From Betaproteobacteria bacterium (GTDB lineage: Bacteria > Pseudomonadota > Gammaproteobacteria > Burkholderiales > Casimicrobiaceae): a stretch of 52,942 bases of DNA. Below are positions 17,309-25,968 of the stretch, one piece after another. Each line of letters begins with the position of its first letter. The first letter of the stretch is position 1. Under the pieces are notes generated by a model, which worked only from the letters and a program-made list of their open reading frames with translations, was not told where the DNA came from and made no database searches. A program made the translations under genes and the position numbers. Location of the stretch: assembly GCA_003153475.1 (NCBI GenBank), contig PLYT01000002.1, positions 10,022 to 62,963 on the forward strand, read 5' to 3'.

Positions 17309-17662
17309 CTAGTTCGCGCGAGCGGCGTACACCAGCGAGGTCCACGCGGCGGCACCGCACAGAACGAGCAGCAGCGCCAAGTCGGCCAAGCCGAGCGGAC
17401 GCCCGACCAGCAAGGCCACGCCGCTGCGGAACGCGTCGTCGAAGGCGCCCGGCATCGAAACCACCGCGCCAGCACCGGCCAGCAGCCAGAGCAGCACGAT
17501 CACCGGCCGCCGCCATGCGGGCAGCGTCGGCGCGGCAGGAAGGCGGCCGATCACGCGCGCCGTGAAACCGTCGTCGGCGACATACGCGGCGCGATGCTCT
17601 TGCCCAGCCGCGGCGAGCGCGGCGTCGAGCCAGTCGGCAGTATCGATGGTGGGCGTATTCAT
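17309..17662 (-). CDS. Probable membrane anti-sigma-like partner of the ECF sigma factor
   Basis: 117 residues from the ATG at 17662. The soluble N-terminus contains ADWLDAALAAAG and then DDGFTARVIGRLP, a pattern seen in small proteins coupled to ECF sigma factors in xanthomonads and related bacteria. Two hydrophobic segments follow (about 54-73 and 90-112). No zinc-binding HxxxCxxC anti-sigma motif is seen, so the anti-sigma role rests on position: its ATG overlaps the sigma factor's TGA by four bases (ATGA), which couples their translation. It is the last gene of the DUF6249-like/sigma/partner operon. Confidence 0.65.
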   Translation of the reverse strand: MNTPTIDTADWLDAALAAAGQEHRAAYVADDGFTARVIGRLPAAPTLPAWRRPVIVLLWLLAGAGAVVSMPGAFDDAFRSGVALLVGRPLGLADLALLLVLCGAAAWTSLVYAARAN

Positions 17663-18225
17663 GCTTGCGGACTCCATGCACCCAGGCGCGCCTTGAGCTT
17701 TTGCTTGGCCCGCAGGATATGCGTTTTCACCGTGCCGACCGGGCAGCCCAGCACATGCGCGGCTTCCTCGTGCGACAGGTCATTATGATAGCACTGCACG
17801 ATGGCCGCCCGCTCTGCCTCGGAAAGGACCAGCATCGCCCGCTCGAGATCGATGTTCAGGGCCGCCTGCTGCGACATGCTCGGCGCTGCCGTATCCGGCA
17901 CGGCCAGCAGCTCGCCGTCGGCGTCCTCGGGCATCGGAACTTCTTTCATCTTTCGCGCGTCGGCCAGAAAAACGTTGTAGGCGATCCGATAAAGCCAGGT
18001 AGAGAATTTGGCTTCCTGCCGAAACGACTTCAGATTGCGGTAAGCGAGCAAGAAAGTTTCCTGGGCCAGATCGTCGGCGTACGCGATGTTGCCCCCGGTC
18101 AGCCTGCGCAAGGTCGAGCGCACCGCGGATTGGTGCCGGCGCACCAGCTCGCCAAACGCGTGATGATCGTCATGGACGACTGCGCGGGCGATCAGCTTGG
18201 CGTCGCTGATCGGGTTGGACGACAT
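17659..18225 (-). CDS. ECF RNA polymerase sigma factor
   Basis: 188 residues, sigma-70 ECF type with regions 2 and 4 only. Region 2 runs from FGELVRRHQSAVRSTL through DDLAQETFLLAYRNLKSF to FSTWLYRIAYNVF (about residues 20-88). Region 4 (LSEAERAAIVQCYHNDLSHEEAA, then GTVKTHILRAKQKLK, ~130-182) is the -35-recognising helix-turn-helix. The start at 18225 was chosen because MSSNPISDAKL precedes region 2; the frame upstream is Arg/Ser-rich and looks non-coding. It sits between a DUF6249-like membrane protein (34 bases upstream) and a small membrane protein (four-base overlap). Target promoters are not known; I saw no clear duplicated promoter in front of the operon. Confidence 0.9.
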   Translation of the reverse strand: MSSNPISDAKLIARAVVHDDHHAFGELVRRHQSAVRSTLRRLTGGNIAYADDLAQETFLLAYRNLKSFRQEAKFSTWLYRIAYNVFLADARKMKEVPMPEDADGELLAVPDTAAPSMSQQAALNIDLERAMLVLSEAERAAIVQCYHNDLSHEEAAHVLGCPVGTVKTHILRAKQKLKARLGAWSPQA

Positions 18226-18259
18226 CAGGATTGCCTGCCGGCGTACGCACGTCGTTCGT

Positions 18260-19024
18260 TCAACCTTTGCCGTCGCCTCCGGAGCCCCCGATGACGCGGC
18301 GCTCCAGATGCCGATCTTCCAGCCACCATAAAGCGACATAACCGGCACCGACGAAAAGCAGTACCAGGCCGACCCAGTTGGGCTCGGCGCTGTCGGTGAT
18401 CGAGTACAGCGACAGCGCGAGTCCGATCGCAACCAGCAAGACACCCTTGCGCAGATCCGACCAGACGGCGCGGCGGCGCGACGCGACCGCCTGCGGAACA
18501 GCGGCGCCGATCGCCGCCGGCGCGGCTTGCGCGGGCGGCGTCCCCGCCATGACGGCATCGACCGCCTGTGCCGATGGCATGACGCCGCGCTCGGCGAGCT
18601 TCAGCACGGCGTCGTTCTGCAGGCGCGTCTTGCGCAGCTTGTACCAGATGATGCCGACCAGCAGGATGATCGGCGTGAGGAAGATCGAGCCGAGTACCAG
18701 GAACACGACCCCGACGATCCACGGTGCGATGTCCATTGCCTGCTTGAAGTCGAAATCGTCGAACTGAATGTGAGAGCGGCGCCGATCGGAAGGTGTTTCG
18801 TCGTCCGGCTCGTCGGCAGCTGTCGCGTCGGCGGCCGGCGGCGGCGATGCTTCGACGGGCGCCGCCGCAGGGGCGGGGGCCGGATGCGCCTTCTGCGCTG
18901 TGGCGGCGGCGCCCTTGGGTGCTTCGGCGGCAACGCCTCGGCCGGCGGCGAGGCACAGCATCGCGGCCAACACCGCGGCAAAAGCGATCGGCAGGGCACG
19001 GAAACGGGCAATCTGGCTGGGCAT
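18260..19024 (-). CDS. DUF6249-like membrane protein
   Basis: 254 residues from the ATG at 19024, which has a ggagag site; a longer start at 19051 is possible. After a signal-like segment and an Ala/Pro-rich linker (~25-70) come a membrane segment (APWIVGVVFLVLGSIFL region) with VGIIWYKLRK, a cytoplasmic loop, and two more C-terminal segments (LLVAIGLALSLYSI and VGLVLLFVGAGYVALWW). The IIWYKLRKTRLQND element and the position next to an ECF sigma gene are typical of DUF6249 proteins. Function unknown; probably the first gene of the sigma operon and a possible signal sensor. Confidence 0.68.
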   Translation of the reverse strand: MPSQIARFRALPIAFAAVLAAMLCLAAGRGVAAEAPKGAAATAQKAHPAPAPAAAPVEASPPPAADATAADEPDDETPSDRRRSHIQFDDFDFKQAMDIAPWIVGVVFLVLGSIFLTPIILLVGIIWYKLRKTRLQNDAVLKLAERGVMPSAQAVDAVMAGTPPAQAAPAAIGAAVPQAVASRRRAVWSDLRKGVLLVAIGLALSLYSITDSAEPNWVGLVLLFVGAGYVALWWLEDRHLERRVIGGSGGDGKG

Positions 19025-19228
19025 GCGCTCTCCGAAGGTATCGTGATTCATGGCCCTTAGATGGTGCGAGGTGGTGCGGCGGATTCACCATTTCCGGCGG
19101 GCGCCGCCCACTCCCGGCGGGGGTCGACCTGCATGCTATCATTGCCCGGATTTTCGGCCCCAACGTGGTAAAGCGCGACGCGAAAGCGATATGACGGCAA
19201 CGACGCCAAGCCCAACTTCCCGCTCTCC

Positions 19229-21337
19229 GTGAGCCGACCAAGCCTCTTGCTTGCCGCCGCTGCTGTCGCAGCCGTGCTGCTGGCTCAGCCGCTGCGGGCA
19301 GCCGACGACGCGGTGACGCTCAACTTTGTCAACGCCGACATCGACGCCGTCATCCGGGCCGTCGGCGAAATGACCGGCCGGAACTTCGTGCTCGATCCGC
19401 GGGTGAAGGGTGTAGTCAACATCGTTTCCGCGACCCCGGTTCCACGCGCGCTGATCTACCCGACCCTGCTCTCGGCGCTGCGGCTGCAGGGATTGGCGGC
19501 GATCGAAAGCGGGGGTGTCACCAAGATCGTCCCCGAGGCCGAAGCCAAACAGCAAGGCATGCCGGTGGTCACAGGACCGGTCGGCAGCGCCGGCGGCGAT
19601 CGCATGGTCACCGCTGTGTACATGCTGAAGTACGAGTCGGCGACCCAGCTGGTCAACGTGCTGCGGCCGCTGATCACCCCGAACAACGCGATCGCCGCCG
19701 TGCCCACCGCCAATGCGCTGGTGATCACCGACTATGCCGAGAACCTGAAGCGCATCGATCGGATCATCGCGTCGCTGGACGTGACCCCTGCCGGCGAGCC
19801 CATTGTCGTCCCGCTGCACAACGCCTCGGCGCTCGACATCGTGCCGATGCTGACTCGACTGCTCGCCGATACCGGGTCCGGCGCTGGAGCCGCGCCGGAC
19901 ACGCAGCAGCGGCTGACCTTGGTTGCCGACGCGCGCTCCAACAGCGTGCTGATTCGCGGCGAGAACGCCGCGCGTCTCGCGCGCGTGCGCGCGCTGATCG
20001 AAGGGCTCGATACCCCGGGACGCGCCGGCGGCAACATCTCGATCATCTACCTCAAGAACGCCGATGCGGTGCGCGTCGCCCGGACGCTGCGCGCGCTGTT
20101 CACCGGCGGTGGCGACGCGGGAGACGTGACCCCATCAACGTCGCTGGCGCCCAACGCCGGCGGCCTCGCTGCGGGCGGAATGACGACCGCGACTGCGACC
20201 GGTCCCGGCGCGACCGCTAGCGCGGGCGCAGCGCCGCCCAGCGGCAATGGCGCGGGCTTTGCCGCATCCGGGGTGACGATACAGGCGGACGCCGCCAACA
20301 ACGCACTGCTGGTGATGGCATCGGAACCGCTGTACAACAACATTCGCGCCATCGTCGACAAGCTCGACGTCCGTCGTGCGCAGATCTATGTCGAAGCGCT
20401 GGTGGTCGAGGTCTCGGCCGACAAGGCCGCCGAATTCGGCATCCAGTGGAACATCCTCGACGCCAACAAGCTCAACAACGGAGCGACGCAAGTCGGCGGC
20501 GGCACCAACTTCGGCACGCGCGGCACCGGCACCAACATCATCGACGCGCAGGCAAACCTGGGCTCGGTGGGGCAGGGCCTGAATCTGGGCATCATCCGCG
20601 GCACGATCAACATCCCGGGGCTGGGGACCATCACCAATCTCGCGCTGCTTGCGCGCGCCTTGGGATCCGACGCGAACACCAACATCCTGTCGACGCCGAA
20701 CCTGCTGACGCTCGACAACGAGCAGGCCAGTATCATCGTCGCCGAGAACGTGCCGTTCATCACCGGACAGTATGCGCAGACGGGGACGACCGCGACGGTG
20801 ACGCCGTTCCAGACGATCGAGCGCAAGGACGTGGGCCTCATCCTCAGGGTCAAGCCGCAGATCACCGAAGGCGGCAGCGTCAAGCTGACGATCTACGAGG
20901 AAGTCTCCCGCATCGAAGACACGACCAACCCTGCCGGCATCATCACCAACAAGCGCTCGCTCGAATCGACGGTGATGGTCGACGACGGCCAGATCATCGT
21001 CCTGGGCGGATTAATCCAGGACAGCTACACCGACAGCACCAACAAGGTTCCCCTCGTCGGCGACGTTCCGGTCCTCGGCCAGCTCTTTCGTTACGACAAC
21101 AGGCAGCGGATCAAGACCAACCTGATGGTCTTCCTCAAGCCGACCGTCGTGCGCACGAGCAGCGCCGGTACGGCGCTTACCGGCGACCGCTACGATTATT
21201 TGATCGGCGAGCAGCAGCGTCTCGCGCCCGGACAGCGGTTCTTCTGGCCCGACCAGACCGAGCCGCGACTACCGCCGATCACGCAGCCGCCGGCGCCGGT
21301 GGCGACACCGGCCGCACCATTACCCGGCGCGAAATAA
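19229..21337 (+). CDS. gspD: Type II secretion system secretin GspD
   Basis: 702 residues, the outer-membrane pore of the type II secretion system. A signal peptide (LLLAAAAVAAVLLAQPLRA) is followed by N0 to N3 domains: VTLNFVNADIDAVIRAVGEMTG (N0, given here by its parts VTLNFVNAD and IDAVIRAVGE), several NALVITD-like repeats, and a Gly/Thr/Ala-rich linker (~300-345). The C-terminal secretin domain has VPFITG, the VGLILRVKPQI core and VVDDGQIIVLGGLIQD. The start is a GTG at 19229; the ATG at 19191 is out of frame. gspE follows 23 bases later. No gspC or pseudopilin genes are next to it, so the rest of the system must be elsewhere. Confidence 0.94.
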   Translation: MSRPSLLLAAAAVAAVLLAQPLRAADDAVTLNFVNADIDAVIRAVGEMTGRNFVLDPRVKGVVNIVSATPVPRALIYPTLLSALRLQGLAAIESGGVTKIVPEAEAKQQGMPVVTGPVGSAGGDRMVTAVYMLKYESATQLVNVLRPLITPNNAIAAVPTANALVITDYAENLKRIDRIIASLDVTPAGEPIVVPLHNASALDIVPMLTRLLADTGSGAGAAPDTQQRLTLVADARSNSVLIRGENAARLARVRALIEGLDTPGRAGGNISIIYLKNADAVRVARTLRALFTGGGDAGDVTPSTSLAPNAGGLAAGGMTTATATGPGATASAGAAPPSGNGAGFAASGVTIQADAANNALLVMASEPLYNNIRAIVDKLDVRRAQIYVEALVVEVSADKAAEFGIQWNILDANKLNNGATQVGGGTNFGTRGTGTNIIDAQANLGSVGQGLNLGIIRGTINIPGLGTITNLALLARALGSDANTNILSTPNLLTLDNEQASIIVAENVPFITGQYAQTGTTATVTPFQTIERKDVGLILRVKPQITEGGSVKLTIYEEVSRIEDTTNPAGIITNKRSLESTVMVDDGQIIVLGGLIQDSYTDSTNKVPLVGDVPVLGQLFRYDNRQRIKTNLMVFLKPTVVRTSSAGTALTGDRYDYLIGEQQRLAPGQRFFWPDQTEPRLPPITQPPAPVATPAAPLPGAK

Positions 21338-21360
21338 GCGAAACGCGAGTGCGGCTCGCC

Positions 21361-22881
21361 ATGTCGGCCCCGATCTCCAGCCCGTACGGAACGAACGCCG
21401 CGCCGGCAGCGCTCGCGCGCGTTCCGTACGCGTTCGCCCGCATGCATGGTGTGCTGCCGCTGAAGGACGAGGGCGACTCGGTCCTGGTGCTGGCGCGCAG
21501 TGACGCATCGGTCGAGGGGATCGCCGAGCTCAGCCGTGTTCTGCAACGGCCGCTGAAGACGTTGACGGTTAACGCCGAACGCTTCGCCGCCGAGCTCGCG
21601 ACCGCTTACAACCAGGCGGCGCCGGTCACGCAGTTTTCGGGCGACCTCTCGGGCGACGCCGATCTCGCGCGGCTGCTGCAGGATATTCCGCAGGCCGAGG
21701 ATCTGCTCGGCGCGACCTCCGATGCCCCGGTCATCCGGATGATCAACGCGCTGTTGCTGCAGGCGCTGCGCGAGCGCGCATCGGATCTGCACTTCGAGCC
21801 GTATGAAACGCGCTCGGTCGTCCGCTTCCGTGTCGATGGTGTGCTGCGCGACGTCGTCGAGCCGCCACGCGCGCTACACGCCGCGCTGGTGTCGCGGCTC
21901 AAGGTGATGGCGAGCCTCGACATCGCGGAGAAGCGGCTGCCGCAGGATGGACGGATGGCGCTGAAGCTCGGCGACAAGAGCGTCGACGTGCGCGTGTCGA
22001 CCTTGCCGACCGGCCCGGGCGAGCGCGTCGTGTTGCGCCTGCTCGACAAGGACACGGCGCGGCTGGACCTGGCCGCGCTGGGGATGAGTGAGTCGACGCG
22101 CGACGCGATCGACGCTCTGATCCGCGAGCCGCACGGTATCGTGCTGGTCACCGGCCCGACCGGCTCGGGCAAGACGACGACGCTGTACGCGGCGATGTCG
22201 CGGCTGCCGCGCGGCGAGCTCAACGTGATGACCGCCGAGGACCCGATCGAGTTCGCGCTCGACGGCGTCGGTCAGACGCAGGTCAATCCGCGCATCGACT
22301 TCACGTTCGCACGGGCGCTGCGTTCGATCCTGCGTCAGGATCCCGACATCGTAATGATCGGCGAGATACGCGATCTGGAAACCGCGCAGATCGCCGTGCA
22401 GGCGAGCCTGACCGGCCACCTGGTCCTGGCGACCTTGCACACCAACGACGCGGTCAGCGCCGTGACCCGGCTCGCCGACATGGGCATCGAGACCTATCTG
22501 CTGGCATCGAGCCTGCTGGGCGTGCTCGCGCAGCGCCTGGTGCGCTGTCTTTGCCCCGCTTGTCGCACGGCATCGCCGCCGACACCCGGCGAAGCCCCGC
22601 TGTTGGCCGAGCTGGGCCTGCCGCCGGGATTGCCACTGTACCGGCCGGTCGGCTGTGCCGAATGCGGCGACTCCGGATATCGCGGCCGCACCGGAATCTA
22701 CGAGCTGGTGCTGGTCGATGAAACGCTGCGCCGCCTGATCCACGATCACGCCGGCGAACCGGCGTTGCGCGAAGCATGCGCGCACGCCGGCGTGCGGAGC
22801 CTCCGCGGTGACGGCGCCCGGTGGCTCGCCGACGGGACGACGTCGCTCGCCGAGCTGCTGCGAGTGACTGGCGCCGGCTAA
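21361..22881 (+). CDS. gspE: Type II secretion system ATPase GspE
   Basis: 506 residues, a cytoplasmic hexameric ATPase that drives pseudopilus assembly. An N-terminal domain (to ~90) is followed by the N2 region (SDLHFEPYE) and Walker A GPTGSGKT at 265-272, then Asp and His boxes (EDPIEF, TGHLVLATLHTND) and Walker B-like IVMIGEIRD. Near the C-terminus is the zinc module with CLCPAC and CAECGDSG, four cysteines in the normal CxxC...CxxC pattern. The ATG at 21361 is used; a GTG four codons earlier would also fit. A small hairpin (gcgag-tgcgg-ctcgc) lies just before the ATG at 21346-21359 and may modulate initiation. Confidence 0.95.
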   Translation: MSAPISSPYGTNAAPAALARVPYAFARMHGVLPLKDEGDSVLVLARSDASVEGIAELSRVLQRPLKTLTVNAERFAAELATAYNQAAPVTQFSGDLSGDADLARLLQDIPQAEDLLGATSDAPVIRMINALLLQALRERASDLHFEPYETRSVVRFRVDGVLRDVVEPPRALHAALVSRLKVMASLDIAEKRLPQDGRMALKLGDKSVDVRVSTLPTGPGERVVLRLLDKDTARLDLAALGMSESTRDAIDALIREPHGIVLVTGPTGSGKTTTLYAAMSRLPRGELNVMTAEDPIEFALDGVGQTQVNPRIDFTFARALRSILRQDPDIVMIGEIRDLETAQIAVQASLTGHLVLATLHTNDAVSAVTRLADMGIETYLLASSLLGVLAQRLVRCLCPACRTASPPTPGEAPLLAELGLPPGLPLYRPVGCAECGDSGYRGRTGIYELVLVDETLRRLIHDHAGEPALREACAHAGVRSLRGDGARWLADGTTSLAELLRVTGAG

Positions 22882-22893
22882 AGCGTTCGCTCG

Positions 22894-23574
22894 ATGGCCC
22901 ATCCGCCGAAATCGTATTTGCTCGATCAGCTGCGGGCACAGGCCGACTCGGTCAGCGCGCGGCGGGTCCAGGAGCAGCGGCTGTCGCGCGACGTCATCGA
23001 TCGGGTAGACCGTCGCCTGCACGCGGTGTTCCAGTATTTCGACGAGGCTTGCAAGCTGCTGCAGGTGGTCGCGCCGCGCATCGAGCGCGAATTCGTGCTG
23101 CCTGACATCGCGCGCTATTCGGACATGGTGTTCGATCGCGGTCTGGTTATGTTCCGCAAGCAGCCGCTGCAGAAGCACGAGGTTTATGCCCATGTCGTCG
23201 TGTATTACACGCTGACCGGGCCGTCGCCGCCGCCGCTGCAAGTGGCGATGCGCCGCTCGGGCGAAATAGAGCGCGCGCTGATCACGGCCAATATCGAGTT
23301 CAGCTGTGAGTCGGATTCGACGGTGCGCGGCGCCGCGACGAAGAACACGATCCGGATAGCGCCAGGCATGCGCTGCGAGGTTCGTTTCGATCCCGATTTC
23401 GTCAACGAGAGCATCATCGTCACGTTGCGCAACGTCGACCGCTTCGAGCCGGTGGTCTTCGATTTCCATCCCGACGCACTGGAAACGCCGGTGCTCGACG
23501 ACCTGGTCAACCTGATGCTGGGCAAGCCGAGCCAGTTTCTTCTGCGCGCGCCATTGCGCGGCTTCGGGCGCTAG
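22894..23574 (+). CDS. Unrecognised protein encoded between gspE and gspF
   Basis: 226 residues. I recognise no family. There is no signal peptide and no membrane segment, so it should be cytoplasmic. The N-terminal ~75 residues look helical and charged (SYLLDQLRAQADSVSARRVQ, LSRDVIDRVDRRLHAVFQYF). A beta-rich part follows (VYAHVVVYYTLTG, VFDFHPDAL, IIVTLRNVDRFEPVVF) and the end is LLRAPLRGFGR. It starts 12 bases after the gspE stop and ends 26 bases before gspF, on the same strand, so it is in one transcript with three core type II secretion genes. No obvious active-site motif is visible. Codon use resembles the neighbours. A structural or regulatory partner of GspE/GspF is an inference from position only. 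Confidence 0.8.
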   Translation: MAHPPKSYLLDQLRAQADSVSARRVQEQRLSRDVIDRVDRRLHAVFQYFDEACKLLQVVAPRIEREFVLPDIARYSDMVFDRGLVMFRKQPLQKHEVYAHVVVYYTLTGPSPPPLQVAMRRSGEIERALITANIEFSCESDSTVRGAATKNTIRIAPGMRCEVRFDPDFVNESIIVTLRNVDRFEPVVFDFHPDALETPVLDDLVNLMLGKPSQFLLRAPLRGFGR

Positions 23575-23600
23575 CCGCGTCGCGGATTAGGGCCTAGACG

Positions 23601-24803
23601 GTGCCCTCGTTCCGCTACGAGGCAGTCGACGGCGCCGGGCGCGCGCAACGCGGCTTGCTCGATGCGGCCAGTGCGCGCGCCGTTCGCGACCAGCTGCGCG
23701 GAGACGGATTGTTCCCGACGGCGATCGAGCCGGCGGGAGCGGGGCGGTCCGCGCACGCCGCGACGACCCGGCTCGCGCCGCCGCTCCTGGCGCTGCTGAC
23801 GCGCCAGCTGGCGACGCTGGTTGCGTCAGGCATGCCTCTCGACCAGGCGCTCGCCGCCGTCGCCGAGCAATCCGATCAACCGCGGGCGGCGCGCGTGCTC
23901 ACCGCGATTCGGGAGCAGGTCGCCGCCGGCGAGCCGCTGGCGGCCGCGCTGTCGCGCTTTCCGCGCAGCTTTTCCGATCTTTACCGCGGCCTCGTCGCAG
24001 TCGGTGCCGAAAGCGGCCAGCTGGGCGGCGTGCTGAGCCGCCTCGCCGATTATCTCGAGGCGCGGCAGGTGCTTCGCGCGCAATTCACGGCCGCGCTGAT
24101 CTATCCGGCGCTGATTACGGTGATCGCGCTTGCGGTCATCGCGACTTTGCTGCTCTATGTCGTGCCGCAGATCGTCGCCGTCTATCAGCAGAGCCGCCAG
24201 GCGTTGCCGTTCCTCACCCGCGCACTAATCGCCACCAGTGATTTTCTGCGCGCGACCGGCGTGTACTGGCTCGCGGCGGCCGCGTTGCTGGTCACCGGTG
24301 CGGTACTGCTGTTGCGCAACGAATCTTGGCGCGAGCGCTGGCATGCTCTGCTGCTGCGCGCACCTGTCGCGGGCAACGTCCTGCGCGGCCTCGATACCGC
24401 GCGTTTCGCGAGCACGCTGGCAATACTGACCGGTAGCGGCGCACCGCTGCTGCGCGCGCTGGAAACGGCGGCGGCGGTCGTCTGGGCGCGTCCGATGCGG
24501 CGGGCCGCCCAAGCCGCCGCAGGCCTGGTACGGGAAGGCGTATCGCTGGCGCGCGCGCTGGCGAGCCAGCGCATGTTTCCCCCGCTGCTGGTGCATCTGG
24601 TCGCCAACGGCGAGCAAAGCGGTCAGCTGCCCGCGATGCTCGACCGCGCCGCGCGCGAGCAGGAGCAGGATGTCGAACGCCGCCTGACCTGGCTCGCTGC
24701 GCTGGTGCAGCCGCTGCTGATCGTGTTCATGGGCGCGATCGTGCTGGTGCTGGTGCTCGCAGTCATGCTGCCTATCGTGTCGATGAATCAATTGATACGC
24801 TAG
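23601..24803 (+). CDS. gspF: Type II secretion system inner membrane platform protein GspF
   Basis: 400 residues. Family hallmarks: FRYEAVDGAGRAQRGLLDA at the start, then two repeats of about 120 residues with LLALLTRQLATLVASGMPL and RFASTLAILTGSGAPLLRAL, and three membrane segments (near 171-191, 222-239 and 370-393). The start is a GTG at 23601, giving the typical PSFRYEA N-terminus. It anchors GspE to the inner membrane. The last 32 bases overlap, tail to tail, the 3' end of queG on the other strand. Confidence 0.94.
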   Translation: MPSFRYEAVDGAGRAQRGLLDAASARAVRDQLRGDGLFPTAIEPAGAGRSAHAATTRLAPPLLALLTRQLATLVASGMPLDQALAAVAEQSDQPRAARVLTAIREQVAAGEPLAAALSRFPRSFSDLYRGLVAVGAESGQLGGVLSRLADYLEARQVLRAQFTAALIYPALITVIALAVIATLLLYVVPQIVAVYQQSRQALPFLTRALIATSDFLRATGVYWLAAAALLVTGAVLLLRNESWRERWHALLLRAPVAGNVLRGLDTARFASTLAILTGSGAPLLRALETAAAVVWARPMRRAAQAAAGLVREGVSLARALASQRMFPPLLVHLVANGEQSGQLPAMLDRAAREQEQDVERRLTWLAALVQPLLIVFMGAIVLVLVLAVMLPIVSMNQLIR

Positions 24804-25968
24804 CTGTCACCGCGCGGACGCGCTTTTCTTCCTGCTGCGCCAGCGCCCACGCGACGTGCTCGCGCACCAGCGGCGCAGTATCGTCGCGTCGCGCGCCCAG
24901 CGCCACGACGATTGCCGCGTCATAGTCCGCATTGCCCAGGCCGACGGCCAGATTGCGCAGCCAGCGCGCGTAACCTATGCGGCGGATCGCGCTGCCTTCC
25001 ATTCGCCGCTCGAATTCGTCCGACGTCCAGGCGAACAGCGCCGTGAGGTCGGCATCGTCGAGGCCGTTGCGCACGTCGAAGTCGTTAGCGCTCGCGGCTT
25101 GGGCGTATTTGTTCCATGGACACGCGAGCTGGCAGTCGTCGCAACCGTAGACCCGATTGCCGATCAACGGGCGCAAGGTTTCGGGAATGCTGCCCTTGAG
25201 CTCGATGGTCAGGTAGGAGATGCAGCGGCGCGCATCGAGCTCGTACGGCGCGACGATCGCGCCGGTCGGGCAGGCATCGATGCAGGCGCTGCAGCTGCCG
25301 CAATGCGCGCTGGCCGCGGGACTGAGCGGCAGCGGCAGGTCGGTGTAGATCTCGCCTAAGAAAAAGAACGAGCCGGCATCGCGTGTCAGCAGCAGCGTGT
25401 GCTTTCCGCGCCAGCCCAGGCCCGATTTGGCGGCGAGAGCGACCTCGAGCACCGGTGCGCTGTCGGTGAAGACGCGATAGCGAAAATCGCCGACGGTCTC
25501 GGCGATCCGTGCCGCCAGGCGCCCGAGCTTCCCGCGCAGCACCTTGTGGTAATCGCGGCCGAGTGCGTAGCGGGAGATGTACGCCTTGCTCGCGTCGGCC
25601 AGCGTCGCCGCTGCGTCGTGCGCGTCGGGCGATAGATAGTCGAGCCGCGCCGTGATTATGCGCAAGGTGCCCGGAACGAGCTCCGCCGGCCGGGCGCGGC
25701 GCACGCCATGGCGTGCCATATAATCCATCTCGCCATGGCGGCCCGCGTCGAGCCATGCGATCAGATGCGCTTCCTCGGCCTCGAGTCCGGTATCGGCGAT
25801 TCCGATCTCGCCGAAACCCAGTTCGAGACCCCAGGCGCGGATGTCGCGTGCGAGTCCGGCGAAATCGGGCGCAGCGGCGCCGGGCGATGGGATGGCCAAG
25901 GCGAGTCCGGATTTTCCTTGAGCGCTCGCTGTGCTTTGGCGCGAGCACCGTTTCAACGATGACGACAT
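24772..25968 (-). CDS. queG: Epoxyqueuosine reductase
   Basis: 398 residues, the cobalamin- and Fe4S4-dependent enzyme for the last step of queuosine formation in tRNA. The ferredoxin part has CGSCSACIDACPTGAI (first cluster) and GCDDCQLACPWN (second); the fourth ligands come from near these and RRCISYLT. The body (AYISRYALGRDYHKVLRGKL and SGLGWRGKHTLLL) is diagnostic. The chosen start overlaps the divergent tsaE start by 10 bases, which would be unusual; a later start (for example the TTG before AIPSPG) is possible. The last 32 bases overlap gspF. Confidence 0.93.
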   Translation of the reverse strand: MSSSLKRCSRQSTASAQGKSGLALAIPSPGAAAPDFAGLARDIRAWGLELGFGEIGIADTGLEAEEAHLIAWLDAGRHGEMDYMARHGVRRARPAELVPGTLRIITARLDYLSPDAHDAAATLADASKAYISRYALGRDYHKVLRGKLGRLAARIAETVGDFRYRVFTDSAPVLEVALAAKSGLGWRGKHTLLLTRDAGSFFFLGEIYTDLPLPLSPAASAHCGSCSACIDACPTGAIVAPYELDARRCISYLTIELKGSIPETLRPLIGNRVYGCDDCQLACPWNKYAQAASANDFDVRNGLDDADLTALFAWTSDEFERRMEGSAIRRIGYARWLRNLAVGLGNADYDAAIVVALGARRDDTAPLVREHVAWALAQQEEKRVRAVTASVSIDSSTR

